From NCBI GenBank assembly GCA_917880885.1, contig OU862928.1, forward strand, positions 38,366,962-38,430,961: a DNA stretch of 64,000 nucleotides. Direction: 5' to 3'. The DNA is from Limnephilus marmoratus. Its lineage: Eukaryota > Arthropoda > Insecta > Trichoptera > Limnephilidae. This document shows, piece after piece, positions 32,531 to 42,572 of the stretch; within the stretch, counting starts at the first letter, position 1, and each line of letters begins with the position of its first letter. The notes under the pieces were generated by a model, which saw only the letters and a program-made list of their open reading frames with translations, had not been told where the DNA came from and made no database searches. Both the position numbers and the translations under genes were made by a program.

Positions 32531-32984
32531 ATTAAGTCTTTCAACAAGATTATTTTTACCCCAAGAGAAAACACTCTCGAGGTAACCGTCCATTCTTTGC
32601 TTATTTTAAACTTAGAAATAGATTTTAAACTTTTAAAATTAGACTATTTTAAACATTAAAATTTACTAAGCGACAGCACTGACTTTGTAATTCTGCTGTT
32701 GCGCATTCAAATCTGTACTTCAGCAGGCTTTACATTCTCTAATAATGCATCTAATCTTCGAGTGGAAAACAATTGTATTATTTATATTGTATTGATAAAA
32801 ATAAGTCATTTGCTTTATTTACGAATGAAATGTTATTCCTTGACTTTTACTAGTGTTTGCCGAGTAATGAAAATATTTTCTCATCATGCATGTGAGCATT
32901 TTGGCACATTTTAATGCAATTTACTTAGAGGTAGGATAGAACTTGACGCAATGCGTGGCAGCTTAGTATTGAAACCACCAAACA
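32531..32984. other. AT-rich spacer upstream of the zinc-finger gene
   Basis: No recognisable repeat or exon. It may include 5' untranslated sequence or promoter of the minus-strand zinc-finger gene; nothing in the sequence settles this. Confidence 0.35.
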
Positions 32985-33200
32985 GAATACAATATTAGCG
33001 AAACTCAATCGAAAATATCAGAAAAAGATACGGTTACATCTGGGACACGAACCCAAGACCTTCGCCTTGCCGGGGCGCAACTCTACTAATTGAGCTAATG
33101 TGTCCCTATCCGATTCGGCCATATTTAACTGTATCATACTTAGACTAAGAACTACCAACATTATCTTCATTTTCTTAACCCTAGAAAGATAATCTAATTT
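32985..33200 (-). repeat. tRNA-headed SINE-like repeat (minus)
   Basis: The reverse complement contains ATTAGCTCAATTAGTAGAG (A-box), GGTCTTGGGTTCGTGTCCC (B-box) and GTAACCGTATCTTTTTCTGA. Ends: TACAATATTAGCGAAACTC at left, ATTATCTTCATTTTC at right. Same family as 36040-36215. Confidence 0.7.
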
Positions 33201-33289
33201 TTTTAAGAAGAAGATAACAATAATAATCTAAATGAAATCTACGATCTATCTTTTTCTATTTTTCTGTGTCTTGTTCTCTTTCACTTTTT

Positions 33290-33725
33290 TTTTTACATTA
33301 GCTCCACACAGAGGAAAATATTTCCCCTCAAGGTCTATGTCATCTTTGGGGATGCTGCGTGGAAGGTCTTTTAAGGAAAGGAAAGAGAGGAAGTTCTGGG
33401 AAGGAATAGGGTATGAGGGATGGGTAGGAATCTGGAGGTCAGTGTGTCCAGGAGTGACGGACGTATGAATCCATCCCTTCCACTGCGGTGCAAGGCGATA
33501 TTCCTAGAGAGGTCTGCTGGAGAAATCAAAGGGACTCACTCAACTATTCTCTCTCGATCCAGCCTGCCATGCACCTTGTCGGCAGACGCAGCCACCAAGA
33601 CCCATGAACCCGAGCACCACTACCAAGTCACCAGACATAGCGAACCACTTGGGGTGACCTACAGCAGAGGTGTTGGTTATCCAATAAATAGTTCCCGGTG
33701 CGGCAGTACCCATACCCGCCTCCCA
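33290..33725 (-). repeat. About 430-bp retroposon family, most complete copy
   Basis: The minus-strand 5' end is GGGAGGCGGGTATGGGTACT at 33725. The 3' end is TCTGTGTGGAGCTAATGTAA with an A-run at about 33290. Shared parts with 12602, 20195, 27766, 38245 and 63730 define it as the reference copy. No tRNA-like A/B boxes are obvious at its head. It may be a SINE that shares the LINE tail at 31835, or a truncated LINE end. Confidence 0.78.
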
Positions 33726-34590
33726 AATTGAGAATTTCATATTTTCATTTAGATTATTATTGTTATCTTCTTCTTCAATGATATATTACATTGATGGGAA
33801 AAACCTACAAAAGTTATAAAAAGACAGTTGTTCTTATAAAAATTTAATCTTATTTTTACATTCGTTAAAGTTAACGATATGTCTCAAAGACGTACTGAAG
33901 TTTAAAAGTGAATATTTGACATTTTGTCATACTCACATAGTTTGAAGGTGGTTGAATAATTAGTTTAGGGTTTTGTACTTTAAATAAAACCAAAATAATT
34001 ATAGAAAATATTATGTAGTTGAAAAAATAACTAAATTCTGTAAAACTCCAAATCAACCACAAAATATTAATGTGTGGATCACAGATGGGCGAGACAGTGC
34101 TCTCGGACACTGGTCTACTAACTAGGCCTAGTGCCCACCCCTGCTCTTCCCCGCTCTGACTCGCTTGCCCACTCGGCAGGTATAAACATTCACTCGCTGC
34201 GTATTCGTCACTGTCGCTTGCACCACGCTACCGTTTCCCACGCGTCGCAACTGAATTGACCGACAGACTTGGTGCCAAATTAAAAATTACGTGTAAACAC
34301 CTACTCGTCCATCCAATTATCTCGGCCTAGTATCATTTTACTGTCTCGCCAATCTACTCGGTGCATGTGATTATTTTTTTAAATGAAAAATTAATGTTTC
34401 ATTTTATGTCTAAATCGTATTTTTTTTTATATGCCATGAATGTTTAAATGCTAATCAGTCGTTATATTAAAAAATTCTTCATTTTTTTTTTGTTTGCTAA
34501 ATCATATTATATATGAACAAGTCTGAAAGTTCCACAAAAGGTAATCATACGTCTTTCGGACATATGATGTTCGGGCATAACTGATAAATA
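33726..34590. other. Spacer, nothing recognised
   Basis: AT-rich from 33726 to 34080, then a mixed-composition patch (34090-34280). No ORF with family features and no repeats matched elsewhere in the window. Confidence 0.4.
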
Positions 34591-34596
34591 GTATCC

Positions 34597-35640
34597 TGTG
34601 GCGGCCACTTTTGCCATCTGAAAGAACGCACGAGAAACATCTTTCAATATTCGCGCGGCACCGGCCAACCTACATGCCTAGGTATCTACCTATGCCGGCC
34701 GCGATGTACTTTGCTCGCCTGCCGTGCCGGCTTGACGATAATAATATCACCACCGCCCAGAAAGGTCTCGAGATAGCACCGTACAATATCTGTACGGCGC
34801 CGAACATTCTCGTCAACTGCCGAAGTGGTACGTATTACCTACCGTGAGAGTAGTACTCTACCGCGGCTATATAAGTAACAGATTCGCTCACTCGCTCAGT
34901 CAGTCCCGATCCGTCAGTCAACACTTGCCCGCCAGCGAGGTACCGTCTAGACGTTATACAGACGCTATGTGATTTTCACGCAATCTCCAGCGCAGCATCT
35001 CGGACTCTTTGTAACACCTTCGAGGCTCTCATCCACCACCGCTGTCTCGCAGTCCGGTCCGCCGCACCAAGACTTGAGATGTCTTCCCCGCAACACATAA
35101 AGCCCGCCGTGCTTTCTGTTCGGGAAGTAACTCGATCTCCGGCAATCCGAAGCCTGTCATGTTTCGCTGCCGCAGATATTCTCCTCATCGCCTCACAAGG
35201 TCTTCTTCCTGCCCTGCGTGTGACTCCAGCTCACCGAAGTCACAGCCGTCATCTCCGTCCTCATGATGTCGAGCGACCGCCTGGAACTGGTCAGCATCTA
35301 CCACTCTAGTGATCTGAAGAGACGTTATCTTCACAACTGCAGCTTCCTGACCATCATCACATCTTACAGCACACCATCACTGTCTGCTCTTCCGTCTACA
35401 CCCCTGGCTCATTGACTATCGCTACGTAGCACAATAAAGACGACTCACATTACATCGACTGACGACTTTCATTTCTCGCTACCCGTCTCTACCGATCCGG
35501 CCCGCTCCCTCAATCCTATTTCATATTCCCCACATTCCATATTGTCTGACCTACCTACAAAAATATTATTACCTACCCATTCACCCAGTCACCGGGAGAA
35601 GAATTGTCCCTATCTTAAGTAGAATTTCTACCGCGCTACA
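34597..35640 (+). mobile_element. Possible solo LTR
   Basis: The block starts TGTGGCGGCCACTTTTGCC and ends CCGCGCTACA (TG...CA ends). It contains TATATAAG at 34869-34876, a TCAGT-rich initiator about 25-30 bp further on (GCTCAGTCAGTCCC), and CAATAAAG at about 35430. TATA, initiator and polyadenylation signal spaced this way fit U3-R-U5 of an insect LTR retrotransposon. However, no target duplication, primer-binding site or internal region is seen. It could instead be a host promoter with a 5' UTR. Higher GC than its surroundings. Confidence 0.38.
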
Positions 35641-35928
35641 AGACGTACATGGTCTTATGCAACGGGCAAGAGTTTTCATGGTGATAACGGGCAAAGCAGT
35701 TTTTTACGTCATGTGATTTGTTCAACGTCCAGAGGGAGCAAGAGAAGATTCCAGTTCTAAGGCAGGACTTTCATTATTCTGGTGGCATCCTGTCCAAGTT
35801 CATTTTCCGTTCCCTATTTCCTTCCAGAGCTTACACAAAATTCACGCGGCCCAAAATCGCCATAAGTTTTCATGAGCTATCGAAACATATGGTGTATGTA
35901 TTTCTCTGTAATTTTTGTACTTACCGTT
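35641..35928. other. Spacer
   Basis: Short ORF at 35718-35945 without family features; otherwise nothing to report. Confidence 0.35.
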
Positions 35929-35930
35929 GT

Positions 35931-36250
35931 GACCTCAAATTGTAATATTTAATTAAATGAAGACAATATTAGCGAAACTCAATCGAAAATCTGAAACAGA
36001 TACGGTCACATCTGGGAAAAATATGCATTAAGAAAATGAAGATAATATTGGTAGTTCTTAGTCGAAGTGTGATACACTTAAATATGACCAAATCGGATAG
36101 GGACACATTAGCTCAGTTGGTAGAGCTCCGCCCAGGCAAGGCGTAGGTCCTGGGTTTGATTCCCAGATGTGACCGTATCTTTTTCAGATTTTCGATTAAG
36201 GTTTGCTAATATTGTCTTCATTTAATTAAATATTACAATTTGAGGTTTTA
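35931..36250 (+). mobile_element. tRNA-headed element bounded by long inverted repeats
   Basis: Left arm: CCTCAAATTGTAATATTTAA to ATACGGTCACATCTGGG (35933-36018). Right arm (36165-36247) is its reverse complement, including ATTGTCTTCATTTAATTAAA. Inside is TTAGCTCAGTTGGTAGAGC (A-box) with GGGTTTGATTCCC (B-box). The core matches SINE-like copies at 17365, 17690 and 32985. So a pol-III-type SINE copy and an inverted partial copy seem to have fused into a fold-back structure. Confidence 0.75.
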
Positions 36251-36310
36251 CTCAGTTAAAAATAAACACATTACAATTGCCTTGTTTTTGGCTTACCACT
36301 TTAAGATTTC

Positions 36311-36963
36311 GGTAATTATCGGTTCGGACTGGCCACGCTTATTACGAATAATTTTTAGAAAAAAACTTTAGATTCGCCTTAATTACTATAAAAGGAAACT
36401 TTTTGGCTTTGGGGCGGCGGAAAATAATGCATTTTAATTTTCAATTGCATAAAACCAAAATTCATTTCGCGAACCGACGCAGCGAAAATCCGCGGCCGTA
36501 GCTGTCACTGTTATGGACTGTAGCTGACTTCGTGGGATACCTACATGAAATACCACGAATCACAAACCATGTTGCACAAACCTAGCGTAGCCGCTAAACC
36601 ACTTGAAAACTGGGATGTTTTTCTTGCGTTGACGCGAGCAGGCGTTATAAAGGGGCACATTCTTTTGTATCACAAACCATGTTACACAAACAAGCCCGCT
36701 AGAGAAATTTCATAATTACGCGCTTTATCCCACAAAGTCAGCTACAGTCCATGTCCATAACAGTGACAGCTACGGCTGCGGATTTTCGCTGCGTCGTCGG
36801 TTCGCGAAGTGAATTTTGGTTTTGTGCAATTGAAAATTAAAATGCATTATTTTCCGCCGCCCCAAAGCCAAAAAGTTTCCTTTTATAGTAATTAAGGCGA
36901 ATCTAAAGTTTTTTTCTAAAAATTATTCGTAATACGCGTGGCCAATCCGAACCGATATTTACC
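36311..36963. mobile_element. Fold-back element B (arms of about 260 bp)
   Basis: The left arm runs GGTAATTATCGGTTCGGACT to about 36535 (GACTGTAGCTGACTTCGTGG). The right arm is its inverse from about 36733 to 36963. It shares GCCTTAATTACTATAAAAGG and CTTTGGGGCGGCGGAAAATA with element A in modified form. The core 36558-36690 begins with ATCACAAACCATGTTGCACA and ends with ATCACAAACCATGTTACACA, i.e. one full unit plus a partial. A strand of this DNA could fold into a near-perfect hairpin. No ORF. Confidence 0.88.
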
Positions 36964-37728
36964 AAGATTTCTACCACGATTCTATATTATATTGTAACGT
37001 CATTGGTATGAGCCATACAGTTTCTTCAATGTAAATATTACCGTTTTATATTTTCGTATCTCACTAGGACTGCTTGTCTTCATAATATTGTGTAAGTAAT
37101 CATACTGGCTTTCTGGATTCCCGCTCTCAAATAAACACTAGTGAGCAGAAGCAGGACTCTGAGGGCCTCTGATTTCATGTAGGCGGAGAAGGGTGCAAAA
37201 GTCACATAGAATCGAAATGAACGATAGTAACATGGTCAAGCGATGTTCAGTTTGAGACGTGCCTCACTTCCGAAGTAGTCAATTGAAAAATAATCAAATA
37301 GGTATGTTTGTTTCTCCCCACTTTTCAACCCACAAACCGCTGAAAGAGAAGCATTCTCAGGTTACGAACACAAACAGCGTAAAAAAATTCTTGAACAACG
37401 ATTGAGCATATAACTACATAGGTGAGGATTGAACTCGCAATGCCCGGATGGAAGTCCGAAGCTTTGAAGCAAATAGACTCGATATTATAATATTACTGAG
37501 CAACACGAGCATAAATATAAATAAATATATTGTATCCCGCTAAGAACAAGATAAATTTAAATGTCAAAATATTTGACATAACAAATAACATGACAAGTGT
37601 TGCCATAAGCAATCCTTATTTTATTTTTTCTACAGGTTTTTTTTCATAAGTTGATAATGCAGTTTAATAATGCCACATCCACATAGGAATAATTTTGGCG
37701 GGACGGATTCCAGATACGACAAGAGTCC
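36964..37728. other. Spacer with a degraded tRNA-like tract
   Basis: The minus strand at about 37420-37485 has GAGTTCAATCCTCACC (B-box-like) preceded by TTTGCTTCAAAGCTTCGGAC, perhaps an old SINE. The rest is unassigned. Confidence 0.35.
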
Positions 37729-38740
37729 AGTACACGTTGGGCCAACGCGCTCGGCCAGCGCGCTGGGCCAACGTGTACAGGGCTATTTTGTGTGTTTTTG
37801 GCGCTTGCGGCTAACGCTCGCCGACGAGCCGATGGGTGTCGGTTTTTCGTGCACAAATCAAAGGAATTTGTCGCAAGCCACAAACAGCGTTCAGACGTTG
37901 GCCGAGCGCTCAGTTCATAAATACGCGTCGGCCGGAGCGGACGCTGTTTGCCGCGCTTAATTGTTCCAACGATCGTTTCACGAACATGGCGTCTTGGAGT
38001 ACTGATGAAATGTTTAGGCTAATTGATTATTATCACAATAATAATACATATTTAGTTGTGATTTCAGAGTAATGATAATCACACTAATATAATAATGAGG
38101 AATGATTTGTATTTTTGTAGTTTGTAACGAATAAACTCAAAACTACTGGATCGATTTCAAAAATATCAATATTCAAAATAATAATTCATATCAATATTGA
38201 TGGGTTATTTAAACCTCCTGAAATATTATTGGACTGTTCTTTTTTTACATGAGCTTCACACAGGAGGCCCTGAAAAAAAATAATTTCCCCCAGGTCCTAT
38301 GCCATCTTTGGGATGCTGTTTGGAGGGTTTTTTAAGGAAAGGAAGGAGAGGAGAGTTGTGGGGAGGAAAATGGTTTAAGTCGGACACATAAAGATAATTC
38401 ATATCAATATTGATGGGTTATTTAAACCTCTTGAAATATTATTGGACTGTTCTATGTGGTAATCTGTAAGTATACCTACCAAAAAAAAATTCAGTGTAAT
38501 GATGCTTGGAGTAGAATAGCAGATAATATGAATATTCCACTAACTGAATTTTTAAAAAAGAGTCATTAATGGCTACATACAGAATACATCGCATCGCGCT
38601 GTAAAAGTATATTGCGGCGGCTCCGCTGAAGTCCATCTCCGTCTAGCGATCGACGCAGAATGAGACACGCCAACGTGTGAACGGTAACCACAAAAATCTG
38701 GCCAACGCGTTGGCCGAGCGCGTTGGCCCAACGTGTACTG
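37729..38740. mobile_element. Harbinger-like non-autonomous element with MADF remnants
   Basis: TIRs: CAGTACACGTTGGGCCAACG with CGCTCGGCCA at 37729, and its inverse ending CCAACGTGTACTG at 38740. The left TIR region is itself a palindrome (TACACGTTGGGCCA ... TGGGCCAACGTGTA). Inside on plus, ATG at 37986 gives MASWSTDEMFRLIDYYHN, then a stop. After acceptor ATTCAG, 38495-38569 gives CNDAWSRIADNMNIPLTEF. Both are pieces of a MADF domain in the right order. MADF proteins are typical partners of Harbinger transposases. No transposase sequence remains. A retroposon sits inside at 38245-38370. No clear target duplication. Confidence 0.7.
38245..38370 (-). repeat. Retroposon family fragment flanked by a 60-bp duplication
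   Basis: Plus-strand text TTTTTTACATGAGCTTCACA, CCAGGTCCTATGCCATCTTT, GGGATGCTGTTTGGAGGG is the family's 3' part. On both sides stands the same sequence of about 60 bp (TAATTCATATCAATATTGAT, GGGTTATTTAAACCTC, TGAAATATTATTGGACTGTT) at 38180-38240 and 38393-38454, differing at one or two bases. Confidence 0.75.
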
Positions 38741-38762
38741 GGGCCTTCATATGTTGAACTAA

Positions 38763-39170
38763 TATCTATGAACTTCAGAGTGTTGACTAATATCTACAGA
38801 GCTAAGGTCGGACGAATATCTATGACGGTCCCAGTGTTGATTAATATCTACAGAGCGTAGGTTGAACTAATATCTACAGAGCGTAGGTTGATCTAATCAG
38901 CTAAATGTGTCCAATAGTCTGATATTAGGGATTTTTACATACATACTTACATAAATTAAGTTTTTTAAACTGCATACGCAATATTACGTTATTCCAATAT
39001 GCTATACGTAATTGCAAATCCAACCTCTGCCAGTGCTGTAGATATTCGTCAACACTTTGATTCTCATAGATATCAGTCAACAGTTTGAGCTGTAGATATT
39101 CGTCAACACTTTGGTTCTCATAGATATTAGTTCGATTTTTTCAGTTTTTGGAATTCCTGTAGATATTAGT
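38763..39170. repeat. Element with arrays of short units in inverted orientation
   Basis: Left: about five copies of a unit of about 30 bp, GTTGACTAATATCTACAGAG (variants at 38754, 38780, 38812, 38840, 38869). Right: four copies of the inverse, CTGTAGATATTCGTCAACAC (39048-39170). The 180-bp middle is AT-rich. It looks like a MITE whose termini are themselves short tandem arrays. Confidence 0.75.
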
Positions 39171-40113
39171 AGACGCCTCCGGTGGGACGCAAGCGTCAGC
39201 ACTCAATATTTTGTCGGAGGGTTAAAATATTTCCGCTTTTCAATAAAATACAAATAAATAGAATATTTCTGAACGAAAACTAAAAAAAAATTATGAAAGG
39301 TTTTAAAATACCCCTTTCAATTTTATAAATCGAAATAAACATTGAAATACATACATTTTTGATCATAGTTACGTGTTTTATCTAACTCTATCACTAATTC
39401 AAAATAAAGAAAAAAATCAATACGATTTTTTTTATTATTAGAAAACTAACGACCACCTGACCCCAACTTACCCAAATAAGGTATTTTTTAATCTTATCAT
39501 ACGCATTTCTGATCAGAATTTCAAATAAAAATATTTCTGGCGTCGTAAATTAATAATTCAGCCGTGTGTGCATGTGTGCAACGATAGTCAAAAAATCTCA
39601 AAAATGAGAAAAACTCACAAGTTGTGTCAAACTTCATTAGTATTGTTTTGCATCCCCCTTCTTGTCTTTGAAACGATATCATTCAACAATAAATTTAACA
39701 AGAACGTCTAAAACTTAAGAAATTAGAGAGTTTTTGCGTTTTTGGGTGAATCTAATGGTAGGGCCACACTGCGGCCAACTTCCAACTTCAAACGTTTGGA
39801 CGATTGTATGGAGGGGTAGTACGTGCATGGTTCGTGCGTTGGAAGTTCGAGTTGGCCTGGGATCGCCTTTGAGGCGATCGGCGATGGTTGATTGGTGCGA
39901 GTCGGCCCAACACATCAGTCTGCCCAATATTATTACAGGAGTTGTAGACAAAATGTTTGAAATTATTATTTTTTTAGGTTTACGAATCGAAATCAATATT
40001 ATGGAAATCGAAGCATCGCCTGCACAATTTTGGGCAAATAATAAGTACGGCGCCGAATCAGTTGTTAAACGTCTGCCATTTCGGAGTTCGGAGTCCGCAG
40101 CCACCACGCGATC
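39171..40113. other. Spacer with small palindromes
   Basis: AT-rich to 39720. From 39757 to 39860 CGGCCAACTTCCAACTTC and its inverse GAAGTTCGAGTTGGCC form an inverted pair, and CGATCGCCTTTGAGGCGATC is a short palindrome. Both strands are open here by chance (39715-40117). A TIR element is likely but its limits are unclear. Confidence 0.4.
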
Positions 40114-40928
40114 GTAGGGATGTCGAAAGTGAAAAAAATTATCGATATATCGATGTATCGATATTTATTAAAATATCAATATCGAGGAAAAAATATCGAT
40201 ATATCGGACCAATTTTCAAGAGATTTTGCGTGTTTAAAATAATAGTGTATTCAGCTCAATATTATCAATAGTAATTTTTACACACAATGTGCTTTTTTAA
40301 TGTACAAAAATCTCTATAAAAATGAAGGCATTTTTATCAGTATTCATTTTAATTAGGTAATAATTACAAAAATATCAAAAACTAAAAAGCTGTCTTCTAA
40401 CTTATATGTAAACTGAGACGCATACAAAGTGTGTATGCGTCTCAGTAACATTCTATTGGCGTATTAATCTGTCAAAAAGGACTTCCGGCCGCTGTTACCA
40501 ATCCTACTAATCAACTTCTAAGCTAAATCTTAGTTTTTGATTAGCCAAGCGATTTTTAAGCATTTTGTAGGGAACGTTCGTTTCGCGTTGTTACCAACCA
40601 TTTTATCGTTGAAAATCTTAAGTGGCCCCACACACAACCGCACACTACCATAGACAATAAAATGACGTCAAATTAAAAACTTTCTATCTTAAATTAATAT
40701 TAAAAAGTTAATTATTGTAACTCTTATTAATACACATTATTTCTTTTAAATGTCGTTATTCGTAAACTGGTATTTCATATTTTTTAAACAAAAGTATATA
40801 ATATATTATTACAAATAAAGTGACCACCTTGACTTGAAGGTAGTGCCACAATCGGTAATTCCCATTTGATTTGGCGGATCGGCGTAAGTTTTTTCTCCGT
40901 GCGTTAGCAAGTAAACAAACTTTTTAAA

Positions 40929-41084
40929 ATGGAAAATAAAACAAAGCGTGCCAAGAATTTAACACCAAATGATAAGATGAGGCTTGTAGAACTCATCACA
41001 GCATCTGTTATCGAAGTCAACGGGCGGTCCCAATTACATATTAAACATTACTTCCGCCCATTCTGCAATATCTATTATGTCTAA
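40929..41084 (+). pseudogene. Myb/SANT-like accessory protein stump (51 aa)
   Basis: ATG in good context (TAAAATGG) opens MENKTKRAKNLTPNDKMR, LVELITASVIEVNG, then unrelated residues to a stop. The basic start followed by T-P-x-[DE]-K-x-x-L-x-[ED]-L fits helix 1 of the Myb/SANT-like DNA-binding domain (zeste-type) found in the second gene of Harbinger transposons. The remaining helices are missing. Confidence 0.6.
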
Positions 41085-41108
41085 AATGTCTAAAAAGTCT
41101 CTATCCAT
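41034..41108 (-). pseudogene. Probable Harbinger transposase N-terminal stump (24 aa)
   Basis: Minus-strand ATG at 41108 gives MDRDFLDILDIIDIAEW, then a stop at 41034. Very short. The identification rests on position: facing the Myb/SANT stump inside the same TIRs, as the transposase gene does in complete elements. Confidence 0.35.
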
Positions 41109-41825
41109 TTTATTATAACGACAATAAATCTGACAAATGCAACACAAATAACTGAAAGGAGCGCGAACCCGACTGTCATTTGTCAGAGTGACATTTGATC
41201 ATTCGCGGTATTTTTCACTCTGTGGACACTTTTTATAACTAGTACTTTCCTTAGATTTATGCTTAAGTAGCTAATCCAGTAGTCCGGCTGGCTTAGACTA
41301 AGCGGCTTGCTTAAGCGATGTTTGTGTGTTGGTAACAGCGTAGTTTGCATTTAAGCAGTGATGAACCTTAGATTTAGCTTAGAAGTTGATTAGTAGGATT
41401 GGTAACAGCGGCCGGTGTTTGGAGCAAGGGATAGTCAATAATCATAGACAATTGGGAACCAACACATAGGAGTGGCTTAGAAAAAAATGGCAAAAAATAG
41501 CATACATTTATATATATGTACCTACACACATGAGATAGTATTAGTGATCACAAATACTAATGCAAAGACTTGTAAGATATTAATAGTTAAAATTTCAACC
41601 GCCAGATTGATGTCATGACCCAATACAGTTACTTATTCCGTTCGTTCCTGTACGGTTTTGGATTCTAGTGACTTTAAATACATAAATTTAAAAAAATATC
41701 GTTTTTGATACATTTTTCGATATTGGATATTTTGTATCGATGTATCGGATCAAAATATATCGGCAAAAAATATCGATATATTGAATTAAAAATATCGATA
41801 CTTTTTCAACAAGCCTACGCGATCG

Positions 41826-42572
41826 GCTAACCTTCCAACTCCGAACTTTTTTCTTTTTTAGGCCTCAAGAAGTTTCAGTGATAAGAGAAATTGAAGATCG
41901 TCATCAAAATCACTATCCGAATCAGAAAAAAGCATAAAATGCACGTTTAAATGCTGCAAAGGTTTGATATCTCGGTAGGTACTGCTCAGAAATAACGCCA
42001 GAGCACGCCCCGACACAACACATTAGTGTGCACACTCACCGTAATGCTTCTGGCGCGCCACTACACACCACACCACACAAGTGTGTTTCTGCCTTAAGTT
42101 CGGTGTGGTTGTAGCATAAGAATTTTTAACGTCATGCTAGGGATTTTCTATTTTTGAACTTGGCAACACTGGCTATGGATTGGTTTATTTATGCTGGCTA
42201 CATTTTATATACTGCCTGCAACTGCCTGCATTACTGGTTACGTTTTGAATTTGAAATCGATTATTATTTTTTTGTATTTATTTATTTATTTTTATGTGAA
42301 CAAAAATCTTTTCTGCGAAGTGCTCAGATAATAAGTATTATTATTTGTGGTGATTGGCATTATCGGCTTGAAGTTCTGCGCCAAGCCAACGGATAAAACA
42401 TTATTACGAATTACAGAAACAAAATTGGAATTGTGACATTGTGTGCATGCGGGTAAGTGGTTTATTTACTGCACATGGTGGGCACGGTGGGCGCTGTGCA
42501 GTGTTTGTTGGTGCCACTAGACATTGTAGCTTCGTGTGATCGTGTTGAAGTGTACTAGTAGTGTGGCTTACA
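41826..42572. other. Upstream region of the ankyrin-TPR gene
   Basis: Contains ACACACCACACCACACAAG near 42062. A possible 5'-UTR donor GCGG|GTAAGTGG is at 42450, with an AG at about 42520. No clear TATA box. The last 130 bases, rich in GTG, lead to the start codon. It probably holds the promoter and 5' UTR. Confidence 0.4.

Larger units (their letters stand above)
40485..41415. mobile_element. Harbinger-type derivative with converging ORF stumps (nested)
   Basis: TIRs of about 47 bp: CCGGCCGCTGTTACCAATCC, then TACTAATCAACTTCTAAGC at left and the exact inverse order at right, ending CAGCGGCCGG. A plus-strand Myb/SANT-like stump (40929) and a minus-strand ORF stump (41108) face each other and overlap, as in PIF/Harbinger elements with two convergent genes whose middle has been lost. 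No certain 3-bp target duplication. It lies wholly inside the hAT element 40114-41817. Confidence 0.7.
40114..41817. mobile_element. hAT-type element (1704 bp) with ATCGAT-rich ends
   Basis: Left end TAGGGATGTCGAAAGTG and right end CAACAAGCCTA (inverse TAGGCTTGTTGAAAAAG) are imperfect TIRs. The 8-bp duplication CGCGATCG (40106-40113 and 41818-41825) is exact. TATCGATA-type words fill 40139-40205 and 41690-41805. It has no hAT transposase; instead it carries a nested Harbinger derivative at 40485-41415 and a 38-bp palindrome at 40409-40446 (CTGAGACGCATAC ... GTATGCGTCTCAG). Confidence 0.82.

Noticed and set aside
33420..33731. 103-codon plus ORF
   Set aside because: It is the antisense of the retroposon copy at 33290-33725; no conserved frame between copies.
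36100..36175. Functional tRNA gene
   Set aside because: It has A and B boxes, but the acceptor stem does not pair and the same body follows in several copies, so it is a tRNA-derived repeat.
39715..40117. Opposed ORFs of 127 and 130 codons
   Set aside because: They mirror each other, cross the hAT insertion border at 40114, and lack any family feature.
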